Assembly: GCA_964598485.1 (NCBI GenBank)
Contig: CAZRCD010000001.1
Location: 1-64,000, forward strand
From: SOJA01 sp964598485
GTDB taxonomy: Archaea > Thermoproteota > Bathyarchaeia > Bathyarchaeales > Bathycorpusculaceae
Length of the DNA: 64,000 nucleotides
Reading direction: 5' to 3'
In this document: positions 18,997 through 29,100 of the stretch, in pieces
Position numbering within the stretch: position 1 is the stretch's first letter
How the letters are laid out: each line of letters opens with the position of its first letter
Made by a program: the position numbers and the translations under genes
The notes under the pieces: model-generated
Database searches by the model: none
What the model saw: only the letters and a program-made list of their open reading frames with translations
What the model was told of the DNA's origin: nothing

Positions 18997-21900
18997 GTGA
19001 TTAGATTGACAACAAACAAGAAAATTTTCTTGTTAACCTTAATTTCATTTCTCCTTTTGCCAACTGTATTTGGCATACAGGTCAACGTGTCTGTAACTGC
19101 GTTTTCTAACGTTATTCGGCTTAAAGAAAATTACTCGATGGCCCAGGAGGCTACTGATGCTGCGAGTTCAGGGAGCATTGAAGTTGATCAAACAGTTGCT
19201 AGGTCTTTTCAACAGAATTTAACCGGGACTATCCAAGGAGGGTATCAAATGTTGCGAGTTTCTTCTGCTTCTAATTCTGCTTCGTTTAGTCGGCACATGA
19301 TGTGCAAGGATTATGAAGAATATTGGGATGGAAAAGAAAAGAGATACAATCCGATCGATCCCACAACAATTTTCAGGCCAAGCGATACTAAGGCGGTATG
19401 CTTGACAACCGTTTCAATCAATGATACAATCGAATTTAGATGGTATTACAGGAGTAATTCATCCAAGACTTGGGTTTACACTGACTATAACTGGAGCCAG
19501 CGCGTGCTATTCCCTGGGGAATACGACTACGTGTCTTGGCTTCTGATAGCGGAGCATTGGTTATATTACCCTAGGGCATATAAAGTTGACGTTTACTTGG
19601 ATGGCACCCGCGCATTTTCAGAGTTCTTCGAAATAACCAACGGTGGGTTAAATAGCCCTCGCATGTGCGAATATGTTGACGTAAATGGACATCCAGTCAA
19701 TATGAAATCACGGTTTACAATAGGTGTGGACACGAAAGCATACCATCCTTTAAGCTTTGACAAAATTGCCTACTTCAACGAGGAGCTGGAATGCTGTCAC
19801 AACTTCACAACTGTTTGGATTCAACCCAATGGCAGCACATATAAGACGTACTCAGGTAGCTTCACTGATTACAAGGATAACAATGTCAGTTGGAACTATT
19901 GGAAAGACAGATCTGCATACGATTACATTTCCATCAATTCAAGCACTCCTGTTGGAAACTGGAAGGTGGAAGTCTATCTGGACAGCTATTATTTTAATAA
20001 CACATGGATGCGTTATGGACCCATTACAACTACCCCATTTATTGTTGGAAACGAACCTGTCGCAGATTGGACATTTATGGTCTATCTTGATGCAGACGTC
20101 GATAAAAGCGGGACAGAAGAGTCTGCCATCGGAATTTTCTTGAAACTGGCTAGTGTTGATTCCTCATCTTGGGTAAACGTCGTTGTACAAATGGATAGAA
20201 TCGAAGGCTGGTCTGAGTATCCTGACGAAAGTGGAGATTGGACAGATTGCAAACGATTCTGTATCACTAAAGGCATGACTCCCACGTCTGAAAATGCAGC
20301 TCAAAATTTAAGCGAGGTGAACATGGGAGACCCTGACACGTTAAAGGATTTTGTCAACTGGACAATACACTATTACCCAGCGAACTACTACTTCTTAGTG
20401 CTCTGGGATCATGGAACTGGCTGCATGGGCCTTTGTTTCGATAGCAGTACACCCCCGCCAATAGACTTTTTATCTCTTCCAGAACTCAGCCAAGCTCTAA
20501 GCGGGCTCCCGGCAATAATGGATGTAGTACTCATCGACGCTTGCAGCATGAGCATGACAGAGATAGCTTATCAGATTAAAGACTATGCGAACGTGCTAGT
20601 TGGCCCAGAAGGACTTGGTTATGCACCAGCCCCTTATGACGATTACCTTTCAACCTTAACTAGCAACCCATCGATAACGCCAAGCACGTTTGCTAGGGAG
20701 GTAGTCACGAATTACATGGATTGGTGTATCCGCGCGCCCATTAGTAATGTTCCAAATGCAACGATGTCGGCAACGGACCTAACTGAGATTACGAGTTTGA
20801 TAGCAGCAATCGACGACTTCGCTCTAAAATTGAAGGAAAAAGAAACGCTCTACCATGAACAGATAAGCCTAGCCAGAAACCTAACTGCGGGATATCAAGG
20901 ACCATACGCAAACCAGACTGGCAATTACATTGATCTCTACCATTTTGCTCAGTTAACCTATCAATACGTTCAGGATGAAGAACTTCGAAACACTGCCGAT
21001 CAAGTGATGACTGCGCTTTCAATCGGGAACGCAATAATTATAGAAGCGGATAAAGCCCATCCAGATTCTCATGGTTTGTCAATATCTTTCCCAGATGAAA
21101 AGGAAAAATATGAAAACTTTAGAAGTGCGTATGAAGAGACAACCTTTGCAGAAGACACCACATGGAAGGAATTTGTGAAACACCACCTAGATATACAGAC
21201 ATCTGGACACGTCTTAACGATACAGACGCCTTACCCTGACATTGCAGTAAAAGTTGACGAAGAAGCATATACAACAGATACTGAAGGAAAACTCCGAGTG
21301 TTTGTTTTAACTGATTCTTACACCGTCAACGTCCCAACCCCTGTTCTAACCGAACCCGGTTCGCGTGGAGTCTTTACAAAATGGAACGATAGCGACACGT
21401 CAAATCCAAAAACCCTTCTTGTAAACACAAAATTAACACTGGAAGCTGAATACGAGACTCGATATCGACTAATCATGGATGCAAACTTCGGTACGACAGA
21501 TCCGTCTGTTGGGGAGTACTGGTACAAAGCTGATTCAACCTTCTGGATTAATGCAACAGCCTTAAACGCCACTTCAGGTGAACGATACGTCTGGCTTGGT
21601 TGGACCGGAATAGGCAACGGCAGCTACGGCAGCACGGACATCCCAGCTTCCATAACCATAAACGGACCTATCAACGAGACGGCTGTCTGGAGACACGAAT
21701 ACTACTTAAACGTAACTTCTCTCTATAGTTCATCTACGCCCACGAGCGGTTGGTTTGAAGCTGGGAAATCCATCACCGCGTCGGTCACCTCTCCCGTTTC
21801 GGGACCAGTTGGCACTCAATACGTATGCACCGGGTGGACTGGAACTGGTAGTGTTTCTACGTTTGGAACAAATACATCCGTAACCTTCACGATGAACGAA

Positions 21901-22749
21901 CCTTCAAGCATAACGTGGAATTGGAAAATCCAATATCCCTTTTTGCAAATTATCCTAGGATTTGTGGGAATAGTGCTTACTGTCGCATTAGTTAGAACTG
22001 CATGGGTCAGAACTCGTAGAAAAAGGCGCGTCATCAAAGCGCCCGCCGAACCTGAAGTAATTGCGATTCTCCCAGGCCGCATTACTACTGGATCTGGGGA
22101 TCTTGACAAGTTGTTGTTTGGCGGGATACCCAAAAATTATGCGGTCATATTAACCTCACCTTCCTGCGACGAAAGAGATTTGCTGATTAAGAAGTTTCTT
22201 GAAACAGGGGCAAAAAAAGGTGAAGTCACATTTTATGTCACCATCGACCCGGGTGAAATAAAATCCCTCGCGGAAGAATTTCAGTCAAACTTCTACCTCT
22301 TCATATGTAATCCCCAAGCAGACAGAATAATTAAAAGCTTACTCAACATATTCAAAATAAAAGGCGTTGAAAACCTAACCGAAATCAGTATTGCATTAAC
22401 CAAAGCTTTTCGCAGATTAGACACATCAATAACTGGACCAAAAAGAGCTTGCATAGGAATCATCTCAGACGTTTTGCTGCAGCATCATGCTGTTCAAACC
22501 AGAAGATGGCTAACAGACCTTATTCCAGAACTGAAATCAAGAGGTTTCACTATATTAGCAGTAATGAACCCCCAGATGCATCCTTCAGAAGAAGTTCATG
22601 CAATTCTAGATCTTTTCGAAGGAGAGATCAACATCTACGAGAAAGAAACCGAAAAAGGGTTGGAAAAATTCCTGAAGATCAAGAAAATGTACAATCAAAG
22701 ATATTTAGAGAGCGAACTACCTCTGAAAAAAGGAAAAACTGGAACATGA
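18997..22749 (+). CDS. Clostripain-family (C11) protease - membrane helix - KaiC/RecA-like domain
   Basis: 1250 residues from GTG 18997, with a signal peptide (IFLLTLISFLLLPTVFG). Residues about 100-345 are a beta-rich region. From about 355 there is a clostripain/caspase-like peptidase: TFMVYLDADVD, catalytic His472 in WDHGTG, catalytic Cys516 in DACSM. Two beta repeats resembling InlB-type repeats follow (about 830-980). A transmembrane helix lies at about 982-1004, then RTRRKRR, which predicts the C-terminus is cytoplasmic. Residues 1022-1250 resemble a KaiC/RAD55-type RecA domain (TTGSGDLDKLLFGGIPKNY) but the P-loop position reads TSPSCDERD, lacking the GKT/S of Walker A. It could couple external proteolysis to an internal signalling domain. 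No partner gene is evident. Confidence 0.85.
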   Translation: MIRLTTNKKIFLLTLISFLLLPTVFGIQVNVSVTAFSNVIRLKENYSMAQEATDAASSGSIEVDQTVARSFQQNLTGTIQGGYQMLRVSSASNSASFSRHMMCKDYEEYWDGKEKRYNPIDPTTIFRPSDTKAVCLTTVSINDTIEFRWYYRSNSSKTWVYTDYNWSQRVLFPGEYDYVSWLLIAEHWLYYPRAYKVDVYLDGTRAFSEFFEITNGGLNSPRMCEYVDVNGHPVNMKSRFTIGVDTKAYHPLSFDKIAYFNEELECCHNFTTVWIQPNGSTYKTYSGSFTDYKDNNVSWNYWKDRSAYDYISINSSTPVGNWKVEVYLDSYYFNNTWMRYGPITTTPFIVGNEPVADWTFMVYLDADVDKSGTEESAIGIFLKLASVDSSSWVNVVVQMDRIEGWSEYPDESGDWTDCKRFCITKGMTPTSENAAQNLSEVNMGDPDTLKDFVNWTIHYYPANYYFLVLWDHGTGCMGLCFDSSTPPPIDFLSLPELSQALSGLPAIMDVVLIDACSMSMTEIAYQIKDYANVLVGPEGLGYAPAPYDDYLSTLTSNPSITPSTFAREVVTNYMDWCIRAPISNVPNATMSATDLTEITSLIAAIDDFALKLKEKETLYHEQISLARNLTAGYQGPYANQTGNYIDLYHFAQLTYQYVQDEELRNTADQVMTALSIGNAIIIEADKAHPDSHGLSISFPDEKEKYENFRSAYEETTFAEDTTWKEFVKHHLDIQTSGHVLTIQTPYPDIAVKVDEEAYTTDTEGKLRVFVLTDSYTVNVPTPVLTEPGSRGVFTKWNDSDTSNPKTLLVNTKLTLEAEYETRYRLIMDANFGTTDPSVGEYWYKADSTFWINATALNATSGERYVWLGWTGIGNGSYGSTDIPASITINGPINETAVWRHEYYLNVTSLYSSSTPTSGWFEAGKSITASVTSPVSGPVGTQYVCTGWTGTGSVSTFGTNTSVTFTMNEPSSITWNWKIQYPFLQIILGFVGIVLTVALVRTAWVRTRRKRRVIKAPAEPEVIAILPGRITTGSGDLDKLLFGGIPKNYAVILTSPSCDERDLLIKKFLETGAKKGEVTFYVTIDPGEIKSLAEEFQSNFYLFICNPQADRIIKSLLNIFKIKGVENLTEISIALTKAFRRLDTSITGPKRACIGIISDVLLQHHAVQTRRWLTDLIPELKSRGFTILAVMNPQMHPSEEVHAILDLFEGEINIYEKETEKGLEKFLKIKKMYNQRYLESELPLKKGKTGT

Positions 22750-22910
22750 AAGAAGTAGGAAGGAACAGTTCGATTCAAGCGCGCGAGGTTTTTACCCAAG
22801 CTGGGGCGCTGAAGAAGAAATACGTGGGTAAAGGTTATAGATCTATATGAACAAGCTTTAGCGTGCACTAATTAACTTCTCCGTGGCATAGAACACGCGC
22901 ACTTCGCACG

Positions 22911-23075
22911 GGAGAGAAATCCGTGTTAGAGATGCTGTGGATTCTGGTGCAGAAATATTGGCGACTGCTTGTCCCTTCTGCCTCTTAACTCTTGAAAACG
23001 CTGGTGAAACCACCGAATTTGAAGAAAAAAATTAAAGTCATGGATATAGTAGAACTGCTTTCACTTGTCTTATAG
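22911..23075 (+). pseudogene. 3' remnant of the HdrD-like gene
   Basis: Encodes EIRVRDAVDSGAEILATACP and FCLLTLENAG, nearly the C-terminus of the 12162-13271 product, then an extra A shifts the frame before KVMDIVELLSLVL and a TAG. Nothing of the rest of the gene is present. The similarity runs on downstream through the spacer into the 3' end of the dockerin gene at 23182, as it does at the original locus. The rest of the 22750-23181 spacer holds CG-rich runs (22779-22785, 22890-22897) and no gene. Confidence 0.88.
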
Positions 23076-23169
23076 CATCCGTCTTTTCCACAAGCTGGTT
23101 TTTCACACATAGCCTTTTTCATAACGCACGCTTGAAACTTTCTAAATTTGATGTTACATAAGTGTTGCA

Positions 23170-23470
23170 AAGAAAGGGTGGTTAGGGGGCTGTTGTGCCG
23201 ATGAGCTTTTTTACTGTTTGGAACTCTTGGCCATCCACTATGCCGTCATCGTTTAAGTCAGCGTTCGGATTCCAGTTGGGACTGCCAGGCATTGAAGGCA
23301 CAGCAATTTTCACTAATTGACAGTCCTGGCCGTCGACAATGAAGTCACCGTTCAAATCGCCTAAACAGGATATTAAGACGATGCCGTTTACTTCTATGTT
23401 GTCTGCTAAGTCTGTTTCGCCTAGAACGGAGGTGGCGTAGGTACTCACAGTGTAGTTGCCCTTAGCAAAG
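23170..23470 (-). repeat. Dockerin/CARDB cassette, diverged copy 2
   Basis: Similar to copies 1 and 3 but with scattered substitutions (for example FIVDGQDC, SPNWNPN, QEFQTVKK). Together with the upstream HdrD-like remnant it forms a block matching roughly 13090-13690. Confidence 0.8.
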
Positions 23471-26025
23471 CCTGAAGTGTTCCATGTGAAGGTGATGGTT
23501 GTAGAGTTTCCGCTCGTTAGGGTGATGTTTGTAAGCGTATCGATGATTGTTGTGTTGGCGTAGGTGGTTACGTTAAAGATTTCAGGACAGTCGCCCTGAT
23601 TTGTGACTGTTACATTTATGTTTAGGCTATAGCCCTGTCCGCCAATGGTTTTGGAAGGCGTAACATTTGTTACAGCTATGTCGTGTACGTAGACTGGGAC
23701 GTTTTTCCATGCGGTGTCGTTTAGTTCTTCACTGTCTGTAATGGTTAAGGTGATGTTGTAGGTTGCAGATAAGTTGTAGGCGTGAGTTATGATTGGGGTG
23801 GTTACAGTGGTGGTGTTTCCGTCGCCAAAGTTCCAAGCGTAGCTGGTTAGGGTTCCTCCGTCTGGGGTTGAAAGTGATGCATTAAAAGTGACTGCCTGGT
23901 TTGGGGCTGGATAATCGGGCGAATAGGCGAAGTGAGCCTTAGGAGGTGTTACTATTTTTACTGTGCCGTCGACTTTCGTGTTGTCGGCTATGTCTGTTTC
24001 CCCCTCAACTGTGCTTGCTACAGCTTTTATTATGTATATGTCGGGTGCCATATCCGTTGTGTTCCAGCTGAACGTTAGGATTGTTTGGGCGTCTGGAGCT
24101 AGGTTAGTGACGGCCTGAGTTTGGATGATGGTTTCGTTGTAGTACGCGGTGACATTGAAGCTTTCGGTTACAATTCCTTCGTTTTGAACAAGAACCGTGA
24201 TGTTGACGCTTTGCCCTACGTGTACCTCTGCAGAAGAACACTGGAGGCTGATTACAGCTACATCATGTACAATCAATATCGTGAAGTAAACTTCTTCTGA
24301 AGGACCCACATTACCAGAAGTATCATTTGCGTAAACTATTATGCTGTATAAACCGTCAACTAGATCAGCTACAGTTGTGTTCCCAGCAATAGATACGTTT
24401 TCCACATTATTTAGACTATAACCCATCCAACTTGTTCTTTCGTTGACTGTGAAAATTAAGGGAATAGACTCCATCTTATATGTTACGTTTTCTGGGGACG
24501 AGAGGTGTATCACGGGCGGGGTCAAGTCTTCAGGGCCGATGTAGAACTCTGTGCTCTCACCGTCAATCAGGCTTCCATCTACCCACACAAACGCGTCCGC
24601 TGTCGCAATGCCGACAAAAGCCCAGCTAGGTATAAAAGTGCTCATGATGTAATATGTAGAAACATTGGGAGGAATAGTGTCGTAAAGCTGATCTGAGCCT
24701 ATAGGAACACCTAATTCGTCTTGGACGGATAAGTGTACGGAGGCATTTTTCGGGTCATACACAAGATTTCTTACACTTATGTTAAAGTAAGCTGTCGTTT
24801 TTTTTGGAAAGTAATCCTGCGGGTCGCCTGATGCATCACATGGGTAAAAATCGGTTATCAGCATATCGGCTCCTTCGCTTGTTCCATATGGTAGGTTAAA
24901 TCTTACAAGCAACAACAACAAAATAAGAATGAGAATTGCACACGTGCAACCACGTCGTTCCAATCCTTTATGCGTTTTATATTTAATAATTGTGAAAACG
25001 GCTGTTAAGATTGCTACTAGGGGTAGGTAAAGTGTTAAGGGCTTTGCTGTTGTGTATCCTTTTATTGGGAAAGAGTAGCCTCCTACTGGTATTCTAAAAT
25101 AAACTTGGAAACTAATCGTGTCCCATACAGTTTTTTCAGCTATTTCAACGATAGAAATAGCTGTCCATGTTCCGTTACTACTAAGAATGACAGGTATCCT
25201 AAAACTTATTATCGCCAAGCCATTTTCGTCTGTTATGGCTGTTTCTATCAACACAGTTTCATCAATGGGATTTCGAACTTGAAAGGCGACTAACTTTTGC
25301 TGCACCGGATCACTGTTATATGTTACTCGAGAAACTAGATGCACTATTTGGCCTGTCATGAATTCTCCACCTTCCTCGTTTGGACCTACCCCGGCTTTTT
25401 GAGTGTAAAGGTCTAATAATCGGTCTTCCTCAGGAGGGTCAGGTTGCATCGATTTCCAGAAGTACACAGCACCAACTGAATCATGAGCAATTGGGATTAA
25501 TGCAGAGTTGAAGAGCAAAGTTTGCTGAAGAACTAAAGGACTGCTAACACATGATTCTGGACCTTGAACTACTCTAAAACTGATCCATGCTAAAGTTCCA
25601 TTACCACTTCTGGGAGTTTCTGAATCCGCAAGTGACATATTGATTCTAACGAAACCAAGTGACTCGTTCTTTTCGATTTCAAAGTATGACCTCGGAGGTG
25701 GAGGAAAGAATGGGCCTTGGACAACTTGCGCAACATCTACGAGAGATTTGTTGTAGGTTACAGTGAACTCAAGGCTACGCAAGTTTTCGACTCCAGAAAT
25801 GTTTACGGCTACATCAAAAAGTTCACCTATTTCCCTTGCAACGTACATTGGAGGAGTTATGAAAAGATATGGTTCTGCAGACTCTCCATAGGCGATGGGA
25901 TTAAATTGATTAATTGCGAGTAGAGATAGTACTGAAATCATGAATAAAACTTGGTAAGCCTTTAGGTGGTGCAACATAAGCCTGAAACGCAAGATCATCA
26001 CACGTGCACTAGTAGTAGCGTTCAT
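23182..26025 (-). CDS. Membrane-anchored scaffoldin-like protein: cohesin, CARDB, PKD, dockerin
   Basis: 947 residues. Signal peptide (VLFMISVLSLLAINQF) to about 45. A cohesin-like domain at about 52-190 (FDVAVNISGVENLRSLEFTV, NKSLVDVAQVVQG, LAWISFRVVQG). A beta domain, then two hydrophobic helices at about 325-345 and 360-380 joined by a basic KYKTHKGLERRG loop, predicting a membrane hairpin with both flanks outside. After it: an Ig-like segment (500-578), CARDB (578-690), PKD (695-775, YAWNFGDGNTTTV), a second CARDB (778-878) and a dockerin (882-946, GDLNGDFIVDGQD, ADLNDDGIVDGQE). Having a cohesin and a dockerin in one anchored protein fits an adaptor scaffold for the neighbouring dockerin proteins. 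Cohesin call rests on pattern only. Confidence 0.82.
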   Translation of the reverse strand: MNATTSARVMILRFRLMLHHLKAYQVLFMISVLSLLAINQFNPIAYGESAEPYLFITPPMYVAREIGELFDVAVNISGVENLRSLEFTVTYNKSLVDVAQVVQGPFFPPPPRSYFEIEKNESLGFVRINMSLADSETPRSGNGTLAWISFRVVQGPESCVSSPLVLQQTLLFNSALIPIAHDSVGAVYFWKSMQPDPPEEDRLLDLYTQKAGVGPNEEGGEFMTGQIVHLVSRVTYNSDPVQQKLVAFQVRNPIDETVLIETAITDENGLAIISFRIPVILSSNGTWTAISIVEIAEKTVWDTISFQVYFRIPVGGYSFPIKGYTTAKPLTLYLPLVAILTAVFTIIKYKTHKGLERRGCTCAILILILLLLLVRFNLPYGTSEGADMLITDFYPCDASGDPQDYFPKKTTAYFNISVRNLVYDPKNASVHLSVQDELGVPIGSDQLYDTIPPNVSTYYIMSTFIPSWAFVGIATADAFVWVDGSLIDGESTEFYIGPEDLTPPVIHLSSPENVTYKMESIPLIFTVNERTSWMGYSLNNVENVSIAGNTTVADLVDGLYSIIVYANDTSGNVGPSEEVYFTILIVHDVAVISLQCSSAEVHVGQSVNITVLVQNEGIVTESFNVTAYYNETIIQTQAVTNLAPDAQTILTFSWNTTDMAPDIYIIKAVASTVEGETDIADNTKVDGTVKIVTPPKAHFAYSPDYPAPNQAVTFNASLSTPDGGTLTSYAWNFGDGNTTTVTTPIITHAYNLSATYNITLTITDSEELNDTAWKNVPVYVHDIAVTNVTPSKTIGGQGYSLNINVTVTNQGDCPEIFNVTTYANTTIIDTLTNITLTSGNSTTITFTWNTSGFAKGNYTVSTYATSVLGETDLADNIEVNGIVLISCLGDLNGDFIVDGQDCQLVKIAVPSMPGSPNWNPNADLNDDGIVDGQEFQTVKKLIGTTAP

Positions 26026-26149
26026 CGAAGCAATTAAAATTTACGGAGAGATTTTCTAGAACATTGCTACAAGTGTCGATGATTATGTTGCATGAATTAT
26101 GCTTCTAAAACCAACATCCTAGCGTGTGCTTAGACCAAAAAAAGGAGGG

Positions 26150-29100
26150 CTATGGGGCTGATGTGCCGATGAGGCTTTTTACTATTTGGAAGTCTTGGCC
26201 ATCCACTATGCCGTCATCGTTTAAGTCAGCGTTCGGATTCCATTTGGGACTGCCAGGCATTGAAGGCACAGCAATTTTCACTAATTGATAGTCTTGACCG
26301 TCAACAATATAATCGCCGTTTAAATCACCTAGACAGGAGACTATAACAAAGCCGTCTATGAGCGTGTTGTCTGTTGTGTTTGTTTCGTCTGAAACTGGGG
26401 TGGCATAAGCGCTTATGGTGTAGTTGCCTTTGGCTACGCCTGTTGTGTTCCATGTGAAGGTGATGGTTGTGGAGTTTCCGCTTGTTAGGGTGACGTTTTT
26501 TGTTTGGATTTTTCCATAAAGCATCATGTTTGCTACGATTTCTTCTTCGCTTAGAGCTCTATTGTAGATTTTTACTTCATCTATTCTGCCGTTGAAAGGA
26601 GCTTGGTTAGCCGCATTAACAATACCAATTTTCAATGGTTGAGCAGAATTATAAATCCCTCCCGTATGAGTAGTTGAATCAATGTAACTTCCATTTACAT
26701 AAAGTTTTGTGGTTGAATCTGAACTAGAATATGTAGCAACGATATGGTACCATTGGTCTATGTTGAGAGTATAAGTGGAAGTAAGGTGTGTCCTTCCAGT
26801 TGTACCACCATCACTCGATAAAATAAACCCTATTTCTCCTTCTGATATGTACAGCGCATATGCCTCATCTGCTGATGGGTAATCAAACTTTGAAACGATT
26901 ACTTGGTCTGTACCTGTCCAACCGTCTGTTTTAACCCAAGCCTCGATTGTGATGTCGTTGGTAACATCCAGAGAATCTGAATCTGCAACCCTTACATAAT
27001 CGTCAACTCCATCAAAGCTCAAGGCTTTTCCATATTTTCCTTCAACCCAAGTAGGGCCATTGCACAAAGTTCCATTGTTATTGTAGCCAGAGCTGTCGTA
27101 GGCTGTTGTACCTGAGCCTTCATCAAAATTCCAATAGCCAACTAAGCTTGGAGGCTGGCTGTAGACTGTGACGTTAAAGGTTTCAGCATACACGCCTTGA
27201 TTTTCTACTGTTACGTTAATGGATACAGAATAGCCTTGTCCCACCACAGTTTTAGAAAGAGTGACATTTGTAACGGCTATATCGGGGGTTGGCTCAACCA
27301 GAAATGTGTGATCGAGGAGGCAATCAAGAGTCTTATTTTGAATCACGGCCGCATCACCAGCATGTTCCCAATAAAATGTGGAATTCATTAACAGGGGTTC
27401 GCTATCATAATATCCATTCACGCGAGCAATTATGCGCACCTCAGCGGGATAAGGTGTCATTGCGAGCGGTACGTTTGCGGGAAGTCCAGTCATTTGAATG
27501 GTGAAGTTGTAGTCATAGATGTCACAGGGAGGGCTGTGTTCTATTTGTACCAGTAACTCTGCGTGGTCTATATTTTCACCGGTTATATTATCTTTGACGG
27601 TCAAATATAGGTACCCGCCTGGTATTGGAGGTGTTTTTGGTCTGTTTGTTTTATCTAACCATGAGGTGAACCCTACAGGCTCCCCTGAAGCGTATTGTCC
27701 ATCATTGTTTGTGTCATTATATGCTCCGTGCAAAATGAATATGTGGTCTAATGCTGTGGTGTCTATACCTGGCGTCGAATGAAAGGCGTCATATACCTCC
27801 TTCACATTTCCCCGACCAACGGGGTTGTTTAATACAGCCCATAATGTTTTTAACGGTAGCTGTATGTTGTCACTATATTTATGATATGACGTATCGAACT
27901 CTTCTTTGATACCGTCATATAGATCCCAAAGTATTCCAGCCACAGCAAATTCTTCCGTTCGAGTGACGTTGAAGTTACGCTCCAGATTAAAGAAATTACC
28001 AAAAGCCATGTAGACTTGCGGATATGCATCATCGGTCATAGTGTCAGAAATCACCATGGACATGAACTCAGCAAAGCCTTCCACCCATGAATCAGATGAA
28101 TTAGGATTAGCATAGCCACCATGATTTTTGCAGCCTGCCATCGAAGGAAGTCTGCCAGAGCCTCCAATGTCAGAAACAGTCATTATATGGTGGCTGTATT
28201 CATGAAACTCGCGATTATCTGGTCTGTCAGGACCACCACGACCCTCACGATACTTCACGATTTGTTGTGTGGTTTTATTTCGATATTCCGCCTGGACCTC
28301 TACCTCGTTTGGTTCCAAAAACGGACTATCTATTTCATCAATGTAGATGGTTTTAGCGCTCGGAGAATATGCAGTTTGCACATTGCGTTTTCTTATCCTA
28401 TACTCATAACCCGGTTCTCGTGTGTCTTTCCAAGCTGTCCAACTCCCCCAAGTGGGGGTGCCTTTCACAAACGCGTAGACTTTTACCTTACCATTTGAAT
28501 TTGCTAAGGTCAAGTTCAAATGGTCCTTAGCAAATTTAGCAGCCATATAAGTATAATAGTAAATAGCTGCAAGATCACTAACTTTAGGATATTCCCCCAT
28601 AACGTTTGTCGAATGAAATTTAGTTGTTAATGCATTGATGGTTCGGTTGAGGTCTGCCTCGGAATCTATCGTAAAATTCTTAGTTCTGAACCAAACAGGA
28701 TTATTTCTATCACTGCTATCGTCAAAAACTCTTATAATATCATCTTTAGCAGAAAGCTCCACTTGGAGGTATCCTTCCTTGCCAGAGCCAATACGATCGA
28801 GCACAGCGAATTTAAATTTGCCACCCTCGTCAGTGTGCTTACTGAATAGTTTTCCACCCCAATTCAATGTTACATTCACTTTTTTTAGCAAATGTTTAAC
28901 TTTTTTACCACTGTAAATGTCAAAACGCCCATCAGTAACATTCCCTTTGATTTCAATTACATCCACATCATTAATCACCTCTATGTCCTCTGGACTCGTA
29001 ACTTCTGATGGCAGGATAAAAATATTGTTTTTATCAGGATAGGGTTCATAGTGAACGTTGTTGTACCATAGAGCATCCGAATTTTTATCATGAAAAACAT

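Noticed and set aside
22449..22850. 133-residue frame overlapping the end of the protease-RecA gene
   Set aside because: It lies in another frame of a well-supported coding region and is rich in Arg/Ser without motifs.
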